A stretch of 13,900 nucleotides of DNA. It comes from Thiotrichaceae bacterium (GTDB lineage Bacteria; Pseudomonadota; Gammaproteobacteria; Thiotrichales; Thiotrichaceae). Numbering within the stretch: position 1 is the first letter of the stretch; every line of letters begins with the position of its first letter. The translations under genes and the position numbers were made by a program. The stretch spans positions 1 through 13,900 of the forward strand of contig JALVRY010000271.1 of assembly GCA_027024625.1 (NCBI GenBank), given 5' to 3'. Below are positions 7,060 to 13,900 of the stretch, piece after piece. The notes beneath the pieces are model-generated. The model saw nothing but the letters and a program-made list of their open reading frames with translations. It did not search any database and had not been told where the DNA came from.

Positions 7060-8964
7060 ATGAAGTCGTTTCTAAAACATCAAATAATGCGTATTCAGCA
7101 TGTTATCTCACTAGTGCAAAGTGCTATTCGTATTAGTGGTGGAATTAACGGCTTGCTTGGCAAAATTTACTTTGTTTTTAGAAAGCAAGGAATGAAGGGG
7201 ATAAAACAATCAATTTCTATATTCTTTGGTAATCGCACTAATTATAAGAAGTGGATTGAATACTACGATACGCTAAATGACGACAAGCGGGCAGTAATAC
7301 GTCAGCGTATTGATAGTTTTTCTGAACAGCCGCTTATATCCGTTGTTATGCCAACTTATAACCCTAATCCTGCTTGGTTAGTGGAAGCAATAGAGTCAGT
7401 ACAAAAGCAACTCTACACAAACTGGGAATTATGTATTGCAGATGACTTATCAAGTGATACGTCGATTCGTCCAATACTCGAAAAGTTTGCACAAGATGAC
7501 CCGCGTATTAAAGTCATTTTTCGAAAGGAAAATGGGCATATTTCTGCCGCAACTAACAGTGCAATTGAACTAGTCGCAGGTGATTGGGTTGCCTTAATGG
7601 ATCATGATGACCTTTTACCCAAACACGCTTTGTACTGGGTTGCTGATGCGATAAATAAACATGCTGATATTCGATTGATCTATTCGGATGAAGATAAAAT
7701 TGATCAACTAGGAAATCGCTATGCACCATATTTTAAAAGCGATTGGAATCCTGATCTTTTCCACTCCTACAATATGTTTAGCCATCTTGGTGTGTTTGAA
7801 ACAAAGCTAATAAAAGAAGTGGATGGTTTCAGAATAGGCTTTGAAGGCTCGCAAGATTATGATCTTGTTTTACGCTGTATTGAAAAGTTGGATAACTCAC
7901 AGATTCATCATATCCCACATGTCCTTTATCACTGGCGTTCCCATGATGAGAGTACCTCACAGTCGATGAGTGCTAAACCGTATGTGATTGCAGTCGGTCA
8001 AAATGCTTTGATGGAACACTTTGAACGTCAAGAAATTAAGGTTGATATTGAGCCAGTTCGCTTTGGATATCGTGTTAATTATGCTTTACCCGCAGAATTA
8101 CCTTTAGTTAGCTTAATTATCCCAACTCGTAATGGCTTGGCGTTAATTAAGCAATGTATTGACAGCATTTTAGAGAAAACTACCTATCCCAATTATGAAA
8201 TTATTATTGTTGATAATGGTTCTGGTGATCCAGCCACATTAGAATATTTTGAGTCACTGAATACAAATTCAGAGATTACAATTCACCGTGATGATCGACC
8301 CTTTAACTATTCTCAGCTCAATAATGGAGCGGTAGAATTAGCAAAGGGAAGTGTTATCGGTTTAATTAATAATGATATTGAAGTGATCTCAGCTGATTGG
8401 CTAACAGAAATGGTGAGCCATGCTTTACGACCAGAAATTGGAGCTGTTGGGGCTAAGTTATGGTATCCCGATAATACCTTGCAACACGGTGGCGTGGTGC
8501 TTGGCTTAGGCGGCTGTGCTGGGCACTCACACGCACAGTTTCCAAAGGGAAACCCTGGATATTTTGGTCGTTTAGATTTGGTATCAAATTATTCTGCAGT
8601 AACGGCAGCTTGCTTGCTTATTGAGAAAAGTATTTATCAAGAGGTCGGTGGACTTAATGAAGATGATCTGAAAATTGCCTTTAACGATGTTGATTTTTGC
8701 CTAAAGGTGCGTAAAGCAGGTTATTGGAATGTATGGACACCCCATGCTGAATTGTATCATCACGAGTCAGCAACGCGGGGTGAGGAAGATACACCAGAAA
8801 AACAAGCTCGATTTAATTCAGAAGTTGAATATATGAAGGAAAAGTGGGGAAACTGGTTGGAACATGACCCCGCTTATAGTCCAAATTTAACATTTAACTA
8901 TGAAGACTTTTCTTACGCTTGGCCACCAAGGGTTGATACCCTAGAGGATGGTTTAAGTGAGTGA
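7060..8964 (+). CDS. Family 2 glycosyltransferase with two GT-A domains
   Basis: A 634-residue cytoplasmic or membrane-peripheral enzyme with two complete GT2 domains. The first (about 91-300) has the nucleotide-binding strand PLISVVMPTYNP, DD at 128-129, the DHDD metal motif at 181-184, and SQDYDLVLR at 264-272. The second (about 348-565) has VSLIIPTRNG, VDNGSGD at 384-390, NNDIE at 437-441 in the DXD position, and NDVDFCLKVR at 542-551. Both keep their catalytic acidic residues, so the protein probably adds two sugars or acts as a polymerising transferase. Residues 1-90 are a basic, amphipathic linker of the kind usually found between an upstream domain and this GT pair in larger fusion proteins. 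Here it begins two bases after the methyltransferase stop. Donor and acceptor cannot be read from sequence; rhamnose is plausible given the next two genes. The gene overlaps the following one by 8 bases. Confidence 0.92.
   Translation: MKSFLKHQIMRIQHVISLVQSAIRISGGINGLLGKIYFVFRKQGMKGIKQSISIFFGNRTNYKKWIEYYDTLNDDKRAVIRQRIDSFSEQPLISVVMPTYNPNPAWLVEAIESVQKQLYTNWELCIADDLSSDTSIRPILEKFAQDDPRIKVIFRKENGHISAATNSAIELVAGDWVALMDHDDLLPKHALYWVADAINKHADIRLIYSDEDKIDQLGNRYAPYFKSDWNPDLFHSYNMFSHLGVFETKLIKEVDGFRIGFEGSQDYDLVLRCIEKLDNSQIHHIPHVLYHWRSHDESTSQSMSAKPYVIAVGQNALMEHFERQEIKVDIEPVRFGYRVNYALPAELPLVSLIIPTRNGLALIKQCIDSILEKTTYPNYEIIIVDNGSGDPATLEYFESLNTNSEITIHRDDRPFNYSQLNNGAVELAKGSVIGLINNDIEVISADWLTEMVSHALRPEIGAVGAKLWYPDNTLQHGGVVLGLGGCAGHSHAQFPKGNPGYFGRLDLVSNYSAVTAACLLIEKSIYQEVGGLNEDDLKIAFNDVDFCLKVRKAGYWNVWTPHAELYHHESATRGEEDTPEKQARFNSEVEYMKEKWGNWLEHDPAYSPNLTFNYEDFSYAWPPRVDTLEDGLSE
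8944..8947 (+). promoter_or_regulatory. Ribosome binding site supporting a GTG start
   Basis: GAGG, 9 bases before GTG at 8957, supports that GTG as start of the following glycosyltransferase. Initiation there gives an N-terminus leading directly into the first GT-A strand (AVTAIVVTYQP). Confidence 0.55.
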
Positions 8965-9877
8965 AGCTAAGCATGCCGTTACCGCAATTGTTGTAACGTA
9001 TCAACCCAGCTTTAAGGCGCTTACTGAATTATTGACAGCACTGCAAACTCAAGTTGCTCATATTGTTGTTGTTGATAATGCTTCTGATACTTCGGTCAGT
9101 GATTGGTTAGCAGATAATCATAAGAACGTATCATGTATCACGCTTGATAAAAATGACGGTATTGGCAAAGCACAAAATGTAGGTATGGAATGGGCAAAAC
9201 AACATGCAGCTAGCCATGTCCTATTATGTGATCAAGATAGTGTCCCAAGGGATGATATGGTTGTTGCTTTGCTATCAGCAGAAAGTGATGCGATTGCAGA
9301 AGGTGTTAACGTCGCTGCCGTTGGCCCACGTTACCATAATCCGATTGATAATAGTTTGTCGGGTTTTGTGATCTTTAATCGCTTGCACTTTTCTCGCGTA
9401 ACCTGTGATACAAAACAGAATTTTATTCCTTGTGCTTTTGTTATTGCTTCAGGTTGCTTAATTCGTATGTCTTGTATAGAAGCGATAGGTGGTATGGATG
9501 AAGAGCTATTTATTGATCATGTAGATACCGATTGGTGTTTACGTGCTCACTCACGCAATTATCAAATTATTGGTGCTTGCCATGCCGTTATGCAACATGA
9601 TTTAGGTGAATCACGCGTTGATGTGAATCTACTCGGTCGGCGACGACAAGTCTCGGTGCATCACCCCTATCGTCAATACTATGTACTGCGAAATAGTATC
9701 TTGCTGTATCAAAAATCCTATACATCATGGCGTTGGATTGGCGGGGATCTAATACGCTTAATTCAGCGTTTTTTCTTTTTTTCTCTATTCAAAGGCCCAC
9801 GTTGGCAGAATTTTAGCATGATGATAAGAGGGATTAGAGATGGTCTTCTTAGACGTACAGGAAAGCTAGCGTCATGA
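8957..9877 (+). CDS. Family 2 glycosyltransferase, rhamnosyltransferase (RfbF-like)
   Basis: A 306-residue single-domain GT2 enzyme starting at GTG, overlapping the previous gene by 8 bases. The GT-A fold starts at residue 7 (VTAIVVTYQP). It has VDNASD at 39-44, the DQDS metal motif at 92-95, and FIDHVDTDWCLR at 185-196 carrying the catalytic-base region. The DQD form of the metal motif and the HHPYRQYYVLRN stretch at 235-246 are typical of the RfbF-type rhamnosyltransferase family that builds O-antigens from dTDP-L-rhamnose. A basic, aromatic C-terminal region (255-306, including four consecutive Phe) probably forms a membrane-binding helix. It ends with an ATGA overlap with the next glycosyltransferase. 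Family membership is clear; rhamnose as donor is likely by similarity but not proven, since no rhamnose synthesis genes are in view. Confidence 0.88.
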   Translation: MSEAKHAVTAIVVTYQPSFKALTELLTALQTQVAHIVVVDNASDTSVSDWLADNHKNVSCITLDKNDGIGKAQNVGMEWAKQHAASHVLLCDQDSVPRDDMVVALLSAESDAIAEGVNVAAVGPRYHNPIDNSLSGFVIFNRLHFSRVTCDTKQNFIPCAFVIASGCLIRMSCIEAIGGMDEELFIDHVDTDWCLRAHSRNYQIIGACHAVMQHDLGESRVDVNLLGRRRQVSVHHPYRQYYVLRNSILLYQKSYTSWRWIGGDLIRLIQRFFFFSLFKGPRWQNFSMMIRGIRDGLLRRTGKLAS

Positions 9878-10749
9878 ATCCTAGCTGTGATGTCATTATC
9901 GTTAACTATAATGCCGGTGGATTATTGAAGGAGGCTGTCGCTTCTGTACTAAAATCATCCAACACACGTATTATTGTGGTTGATAATGGCTCATCTGATG
10001 AAAGTTTGAGCTTATTAGATATATTTCCGTCTGAGCGCTTAAACATCATAAAAAATACAGAAAATAAAGGATTCTCTGCTGCGTGTAATCAAGGTATTGC
10101 CGCCTCTTCTGCATCACATCTATTATTTTTGAATCCTGATGCGACGATTCAATCGGCTGATTTACAACGATTAATTGAAGTTTTAGATTCTGAACAAGAC
10201 ATTGGTATGGTGGGTGGATTACTACTTAATGATGATGGTACAGAGCAGGGTGGAGGGCGACGAGCAATGCCAACGCCATGGCGGTTGTTTGTCCGAGCAT
10301 CAGGCTTACATCATCTTGGCAAGTGGTGGCCAGCAGTTTTCTTTGATCTACATTTGAATAAGCAACCCCTACCAAATAAACCGTTGGATGTAGAAGCGAT
10401 TTCTGGGGCTTGTATGTTGACAACAAAGGAAGCCATTGAAAAAGTAGGATTATGGGATGAGGATTACTTTTTACATGTTGAAGATTTAGATTGGTGTCAG
10501 CGTTTTCGTCTTGCCTCATACCGTATTGTTTTTGTACCTGATGCAATCATCATTCACCATAAAGGAAGCTGTAGTCAACGTCGTCCAGTATGGGTGGAGT
10601 GGCACAAACATCGTGGTATGTTACGTTTCTACCGTAAGTTCCTTAGCAAAAACTACCCCGGTCCTTTAATGTGGTTGGTGTCGCTAGGTATTTGGTTTCG
10701 TTTTACTTTACTTGCCAGTGTTATTACTGTGAAAAGAATTTTGGCCTAA
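9874..10749 (+). CDS. Family 2 glycosyltransferase, WbbL-like (putative rhamnosyltransferase)
   Basis: A 291-residue GT2 enzyme beginning in an ATGA overlap with the previous gene; AGGA 11 bases upstream can serve as ribosome binding site. Motifs: DVIIVNYNAGG at 6-16, VDNGSSD at 36-42, NPDA at 87-90 in the DXD position, SGACMLTTKEA at 177-187, and EDLDWCQR at 203-210. The NPDA motif and the C-terminal WHKHRGMLRFYRKF stretch (243-256) match the WbbL-type family, whose known members add rhamnose to the polyprenyl-diphosphate-linked first sugar. A C-terminal hydrophobic segment (about 264-285) may anchor it to the membrane. It lies close to the initiating transferase gene, so it may add the second sugar of the chain or of the primer. 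The donor is inferred only. Confidence 0.88.
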   Translation: MNPSCDVIIVNYNAGGLLKEAVASVLKSSNTRIIVVDNGSSDESLSLLDIFPSERLNIIKNTENKGFSAACNQGIAASSASHLLFLNPDATIQSADLQRLIEVLDSEQDIGMVGGLLLNDDGTEQGGGRRAMPTPWRLFVRASGLHHLGKWWPAVFFDLHLNKQPLPNKPLDVEAISGACMLTTKEAIEKVGLWDEDYFLHVEDLDWCQRFRLASYRIVFVPDAIIIHHKGSCSQRRPVWVEWHKHRGMLRFYRKFLSKNYPGPLMWLVSLGIWFRFTLLASVITVKRILA

Positions 10750-10755
10750 GTTGCT

Positions 10756-11625
10756 ATGGAATCTAGTGATAAAATCGTAGGAGTTATAGGCGCGTCTAGT
10801 TTGGTGGGTTCACCTGTATTGTCGTATTTAGTGGAGCGGGGGTATCAGGTGGTTGCCTTCTCACGTCGTCATCACCAAAGTGAAAATAAAGCGATACAAT
10901 GGTCGCTTATTGATAAAATTTCAGACTGGCAGGGGAGAATATCGTATTGGATTTGCGTTGCTCCTATTTGGGTATTGCCTAATTACTTACCAAGCTTAAT
11001 GTCATGTGGTGCTAAACGCATAGTTGCACTGTCATCTACCAGCATCTTTACTAAGTTAGAATCGTCAGATGAATATGAAAAAAATGTTGTATCTTTGTTG
11101 CAAAAAGGTGAATTAACATTAGAGAGATGGGCGAGTGATAATGGTGTTAGTCACTGTGTGCTACGCCCAACCTTAATTTATGGCTATGGCAAGGACCAGA
11201 ATATTTCAGAAATTGCACGTTTTATCCTGCGATTTGGTTTTTTTCCTTTATGGGGTAAAGCAATGGGTTTACGTCAACCTATACACGCAGATGATGTTGC
11301 CAAAGCTTGTGTGGACGTGTTGCAATTACCAAAAAATATAAACCGTGCCTACAATATTTCTGGTGCTGAAACATTGCCTTATAAAGTAATGGTTCAACGG
11401 ATATTTGCTGCATTAAAGCGTCAGCCACGAATAATTAAAATTCCTTTGTTTTTTTTTAGCTTGGCATTAATTCCTCTACAGATATTGCCCCGCTATCGTC
11501 ATTGGTCGATTTCTATGGCAGAACGAATGAGTCATGACTTAGTTTTTGATCATGGTGATGCCACTCGGGATTTTAATTTTACTCCTCGATCATTTAATCC
11601 TAAGTTAAAAGATGTAACAACATGA
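10756..11625 (+). CDS. NAD-dependent epimerase/reductase-like protein (atypical extended SDR)
   Basis: A 289-residue Rossmann-fold protein of the NAD-dependent epimerase/dehydratase type. The dinucleotide-binding loop is GVIGASSLVG at 9-18. A serine-rich strand ALSSTSIF at 91-98 sits where the catalytic Ser/Thr is expected, and RPTLIYGYG at 137-145 plus RQPIHADDVAKA at 173-184 are typical of sugar-nucleotide SDR enzymes. The usual Tyr-x3-Lys pair is not seen between residues 98 and 136, so catalysis may be altered or absent. A hydrophobic stretch (229-245) near the C-terminus could associate with the membrane. In several gammaproteobacteria a 4-reductase or epimerase of this class (WbpV or similar) sits next to a WbpL-type transferase and makes its substrate, and that is the role I infer. 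The gene starts 6 bases after the previous stop without a clear Shine-Dalgarno sequence. It could instead be a non-catalytic atypical SDR. Confidence 0.75.
   Translation: MESSDKIVGVIGASSLVGSPVLSYLVERGYQVVAFSRRHHQSENKAIQWSLIDKISDWQGRISYWICVAPIWVLPNYLPSLMSCGAKRIVALSSTSIFTKLESSDEYEKNVVSLLQKGELTLERWASDNGVSHCVLRPTLIYGYGKDQNISEIARFILRFGFFPLWGKAMGLRQPIHADDVAKACVDVLQLPKNINRAYNISGAETLPYKVMVQRIFAALKRQPRIIKIPLFFFSLALIPLQILPRYRHWSISMAERMSHDLVFDHGDATRDFNFTPRSFNPKLKDVTT
11449..11457 (+). repeat. T9 homopolymer tract inside the SDR-like gene
   Basis: Nine consecutive T encode three Phe (232-234) in the hydrophobic C-terminal stretch of the epimerase-like protein. It is the longest single-base run I noticed and a possible slippage site. 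Confidence 0.5.
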
Positions 11626-11682
11626 ATTAACGTGTATTATCGGCGACAATTTTTTAATTGCTTCGGCGGTTTACATTCATTA

Positions 11683-12705
11683 ATGATTCCATCTATTCTC
11701 GCATTTTTCTTTGCTTGGCTATTCACTGCATTGGTACGTCGTTATTCTAGCAGTTGTAAACTTGTTCATCAGCCAAATCATCGATCCTCTCATAGTGATA
11801 TAACGCCTCATGGTGGTGGCCTAGGGATTGTTGCTAGCTGCCTGTTAATCAGCCTTTGGTTAGTATGGAATGATGATTTTCATTACAGCTCGTTTTGGGG
11901 TGTGGTTGGTCTATTCCTTTTAGTCGCTGTTGTTGGTTTAGTTGATGATATTTTACATCTTCCTGTGACATTGCGTTTATCTGTTCATGCTAGTGTCTGT
12001 CTTGTTTTATTTCTCGGTCTTTCGCGTCTCCCACTTCCTGATATTCCCAATATTCTGATTTTCCCCTTTGCCATAACAGTAGCACTGGTTGTGTTTGCTG
12101 GTACTTGGTGGATCAATTTATTTAATTTTATGGATGGTATTGACGGCATTGCTGCCACTCAAGCAATCTTTATGTTGGGTGCGGCAGCTATATTGAGTGC
12201 AAGTTTTTATAGCGAGGCTTCAGAAACTTCAGTGTGGCTTTGGATGGTCTGTTTAGCAACAGCAACTTTGGGTTTTCTTGTTCATAATTGGGCACCTGCA
12301 AAGATATTTATGGGTGATGTGGGCAGCACCTTTTTGGCCTTTATGATTTTATTTTTTGCGTTGATGACTCTGAGTATCGGCTGGCTAAATTATCAAGCAT
12401 GGGCAATTTTAGCGGCAATATTTGTTGTTGATGCCACAATTACTTTGATCCGCCGTATCGTAACAGGGCAAAATTTTCTTGAAGCCCATCGCACACATGC
12501 TTATCAAATACTGGCTCGGCGTTGGCAATCACACGCTAAAGTGACTTTATTAGTCATTGCAATCAATGTACTTTACTTATTTCCCTTAGCTTGGTTGTGT
12601 TCTTACTATCCATTAGAAAGTTGGTGGTGGTTAGGAATAGCCTATATACCGTTGATTATTGCGATATATAAGCTAGGAGCAGGAAAAGCCGAGTTAGCTA
12701 CTTAA
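11683..12705 (+). CDS. Undecaprenyl-phosphate sugar-1-phosphate transferase, WbpL/WecA family
   Basis: Integral membrane enzyme that starts the chain by transferring an N-acetylated amino sugar 1-phosphate from its UDP carrier to undecaprenyl phosphate. From the ATG at 11683 it has 340 residues, close to P. aeruginosa WbpL, with about ten or eleven helices. Family motifs (numbered from that ATG): PNHRSSH near 31-37 followed by TPHGGGL at 41-47, VDD at 87-89, NFMDGIDG at 148-155, KIFMGDVGS at 207-215, and HRTHAYQ at 269-275. TPHGGG replaces the more usual TPRGGG, and HQPN replaces DxPN. An in-frame GTG at 11632 would add 17 residues (357 in total). I prefer 11683 because it places the start right before the first helix and matches family length, although neither start has a good Shine-Dalgarno sequence. 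It is the last gene of the + strand run. The exact amino sugar (GlcNAc, FucNAc or QuiNAc) is not readable. Confidence 0.92.
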   Translation: MIPSILAFFFAWLFTALVRRYSSSCKLVHQPNHRSSHSDITPHGGGLGIVASCLLISLWLVWNDDFHYSSFWGVVGLFLLVAVVGLVDDILHLPVTLRLSVHASVCLVLFLGLSRLPLPDIPNILIFPFAITVALVVFAGTWWINLFNFMDGIDGIAATQAIFMLGAAAILSASFYSEASETSVWLWMVCLATATLGFLVHNWAPAKIFMGDVGSTFLAFMILFFALMTLSIGWLNYQAWAILAAIFVVDATITLIRRIVTGQNFLEAHRTHAYQILARRWQSHAKVTLLVIAINVLYLFPLAWLCSYYPLESWWWLGIAYIPLIIAIYKLGAGKAELAT

Positions 12706-12724
12706 TCAGCTCCCTTAATAAGGA

Positions 12725-13900
12725 CTACAAAAGTACTTTCTCAATCCCACCATTAATTGCTTTATCGATAAAGCGTTTCTGCCACTTATTACCTAAGACA
12801 TTATTAGCAAGCTCTACAACAATATAATCAGTGTCTAATCCTGTAGAATCTTGATAGCGGGATAAACCTTGCTGGCAAGCAGGGCAGGAAGTCAGCATTT
12901 TTACATTGCCCTTCTTGACCTTCTCTTCACCTGTAAAGGCTTTAATACCTTTCTTTAGCTCATTCTCTTTGCGGAAGCGTAACTGGCTAGAAATATCAGG
13001 TCGGCTTACCGCAAATGTACCCGCTTCACCACAGCATCTATCGGACACTGCGACATCCTCGTTTCCTAATAACTCTTTTGCTACCGTAATAGGATTATGA
13101 ATTTTCATGGGGGTATGGCAAGGTTCATGATAAAGGTACTGCTGCCCCTCAATACCTTCCATTTTCACACCTTTTTCCATTAGGTATTCGTGAATATCCA
13201 ATAGGCGGCAATCAGGGAAAATACGTTGGAATTCATATTTTAATAATTGATCCATACAGGTGCCGCAGGAGACAATAACGGTCTTAATATTGAGATAACT
13301 TAATGCCTGAGCAACACGGTGAAACAGCACACGGTTATCTGTTGATATTTGTGAGGCTTTTTCAGTATCCCCCCCTGCATTTTGAGGATAACCACAGCAA
13401 AGGTAGCCAGGTGGTAATACGGTTGTTGTCCCAATCTCATGCAACATTGCTAATGTAGCCAAACCAACCTGACTAAATAATCGCTCAGAGCCGCAACCGG
13501 GGAAGTAAAAAACGGCATCACTGTCTTTCGTTACTTTTTCTGTGTCACGCAGTATGGGAATAACTTTGTCATCCTCCAAGCCTAATATTGCCCGAGTTGT
13601 TTTTGTAGGCACATCATTTGGTAATGGTTTTTTAACAAATTCAATGATTTGTTCTTTGATTGGAGCTTTGCCGATAGTTAATGCTGGGTGTTTATTTTTT
13701 CCAAGTAAACCAAGAGACTTAAAGGTTTTATAGCCTAATGCCTGTGCTCTAAAGCCGAAATCAATCATGCCAAACCTAGCTAATTTGATGGTTCTAGGGT
13801 CTTTGGTATTTAAGAACATCATTGATGCTTTGGTAACTAAATTAAGCTTTTTATGCCCGCGATCTTTCAATAATTTTCGCATGCGTACACTGACATCGCC
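12725..13900 (-). CDS. C-terminal Fe-S (CCG domain) part of a larger oxidoreductase, partial at right edge
   Basis: The frame is open to the right edge. Codons before the ATG at 13882 read GDVSVR, the stretch that normally follows the second CxxCxxxCP ferredoxin motif in LutB/GlcF-type proteins, so 13882 is probably not the real start. The visible 391 residues hold two cysteine-rich CCG modules, numbered from the 13882 ATG. The first has FPGCGSERLF at 127-136, CCG at 162-164 and SCGTC at 205-209. The second has YHEPCHTP at 251-258, CCGEAGTF at 283-290 and SCPACQQGL at 332-340. Such modules bind an Fe-S cluster and pass electrons, as in glycolate and lactate oxidases and heterodisulfide reductases. 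The length and ending suggest the tail of a large FAD-linked oxidase/Fe-S fusion (the DUF3683-type proteins of beta- and gammaproteobacteria); that is inference, since the flavin part is outside the window. It converges on the polysaccharide cluster with a 19-base gap. Confidence 0.88.
   Translation of the reverse strand, partial: GDVSVRMRKLLKDRGHKKLNLVTKASMMFLNTKDPRTIKLARFGMIDFGFRAQALGYKTFKSLGLLGKNKHPALTIGKAPIKEQIIEFVKKPLPNDVPTKTTRAILGLEDDKVIPILRDTEKVTKDSDAVFYFPGCGSERLFSQVGLATLAMLHEIGTTTVLPPGYLCCGYPQNAGGDTEKASQISTDNRVLFHRVAQALSYLNIKTVIVSCGTCMDQLLKYEFQRIFPDCRLLDIHEYLMEKGVKMEGIEGQQYLYHEPCHTPMKIHNPITVAKELLGNEDVAVSDRCCGEAGTFAVSRPDISSQLRFRKENELKKGIKAFTGEEKVKKGNVKMLTSCPACQQGLSRYQDSTGLDTDYIVVELANNVLGNKWQKRFIDKAINGGIEKVLL

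Noticed and set aside
10226..10546. Open frame of 106 codons on the - strand within the WbbL-like gene
   Set aside because: It lies inside a clearly conserved glycosyltransferase, and its translation shows no domain or ribosome binding site.
11632..11682. GTG start for the initiating transferase, adding 17 residues
   Set aside because: Possible, but the added residues are unlike the family and there is no Shine-Dalgarno sequence; the ATG at 11683 gives the usual length. Kept as an alternative only.
12713..12723. Hairpin CCTTAATAAGG between the convergent genes
   Set aside because: Stem of only four pairs and no following T run, so not a credible intrinsic terminator.
12906..13733. Two short + strand open frames opposite the Fe-S gene
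   Set aside because: Antisense shadows of conserved CCG-domain coding sequence.

Overview
The window is almost entirely coding and reads as the 3' part of a cell-surface polysaccharide (lipopolysaccharide O-antigen) gene cluster of a Gram-negative bacterium. Ten genes run on the + strand (bases 2 to 12705) with overlaps or very short gaps. They converge on a - strand gene at the right edge (12725 to 13900). The AT-rich composition, the Wzm/Wzt export pair, the WecA/WbpL-type initiating enzyme and the large flavin/Fe-S oxidoreductase tail suggest a gammaproteobacterium. That placement is an inference, and I cannot name a genus.

Left part (2-3118): the 3' end of a membrane protein, a GtrA-family four-helix protein, and a 704-residue polytopic membrane protein with features of a GT-C type glycosyltransferase. 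GtrA proteins usually work with polyprenyl-phosphate sugar synthases and periplasmic-side glycosyltransferases, so this block looks like a unit that adds sugars to the glycan outside the inner membrane. It is visually the most AT-rich stretch.

Middle part (3153-7057): Wzm permease, Wzt ATPase with a C-terminal carbohydrate-binding domain, and a 604-residue protein with an N-terminal SAM methyltransferase domain and, by my reading, a degenerate kinase-like domain behind it. This is the arrangement expected where a glycan is finished in the cytoplasm, capped at its non-reducing end, and exported only when Wzt recognises the cap (the E. coli O8/O9a WbdD-Wzt model).

Right part (7060-12705): three family 2 glycosyltransferases carrying four GT-A domains in total, two of them of rhamnosyltransferase type; an atypical short-chain dehydrogenase-like protein; and a WbpL/WecA-type polyprenyl-phosphate sugar-1-phosphate transferase that would start the chain. 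The likely order of action is: initiating transferase (with the reductase-like protein supplying or modifying its sugar), chain building by the GT2 enzymes, capping by the methyltransferase/kinase-like protein, export by Wzm/Wzt, and possible periplasmic decoration by the GtrA block. No sugar-nucleotide synthesis genes such as rmlABCD, and no O-antigen ligase, lie in the window.

The - strand gene at the right edge is the C-terminal Fe-S part of a larger oxidoreductase. It is probably a chromosomal neighbour not involved in glycan synthesis and may mark the cluster boundary. I see no tRNA, rRNA, CRISPR array, insertion sequence or convincing promoter or terminator. No stretch longer than about 60 bases lacks a gene.
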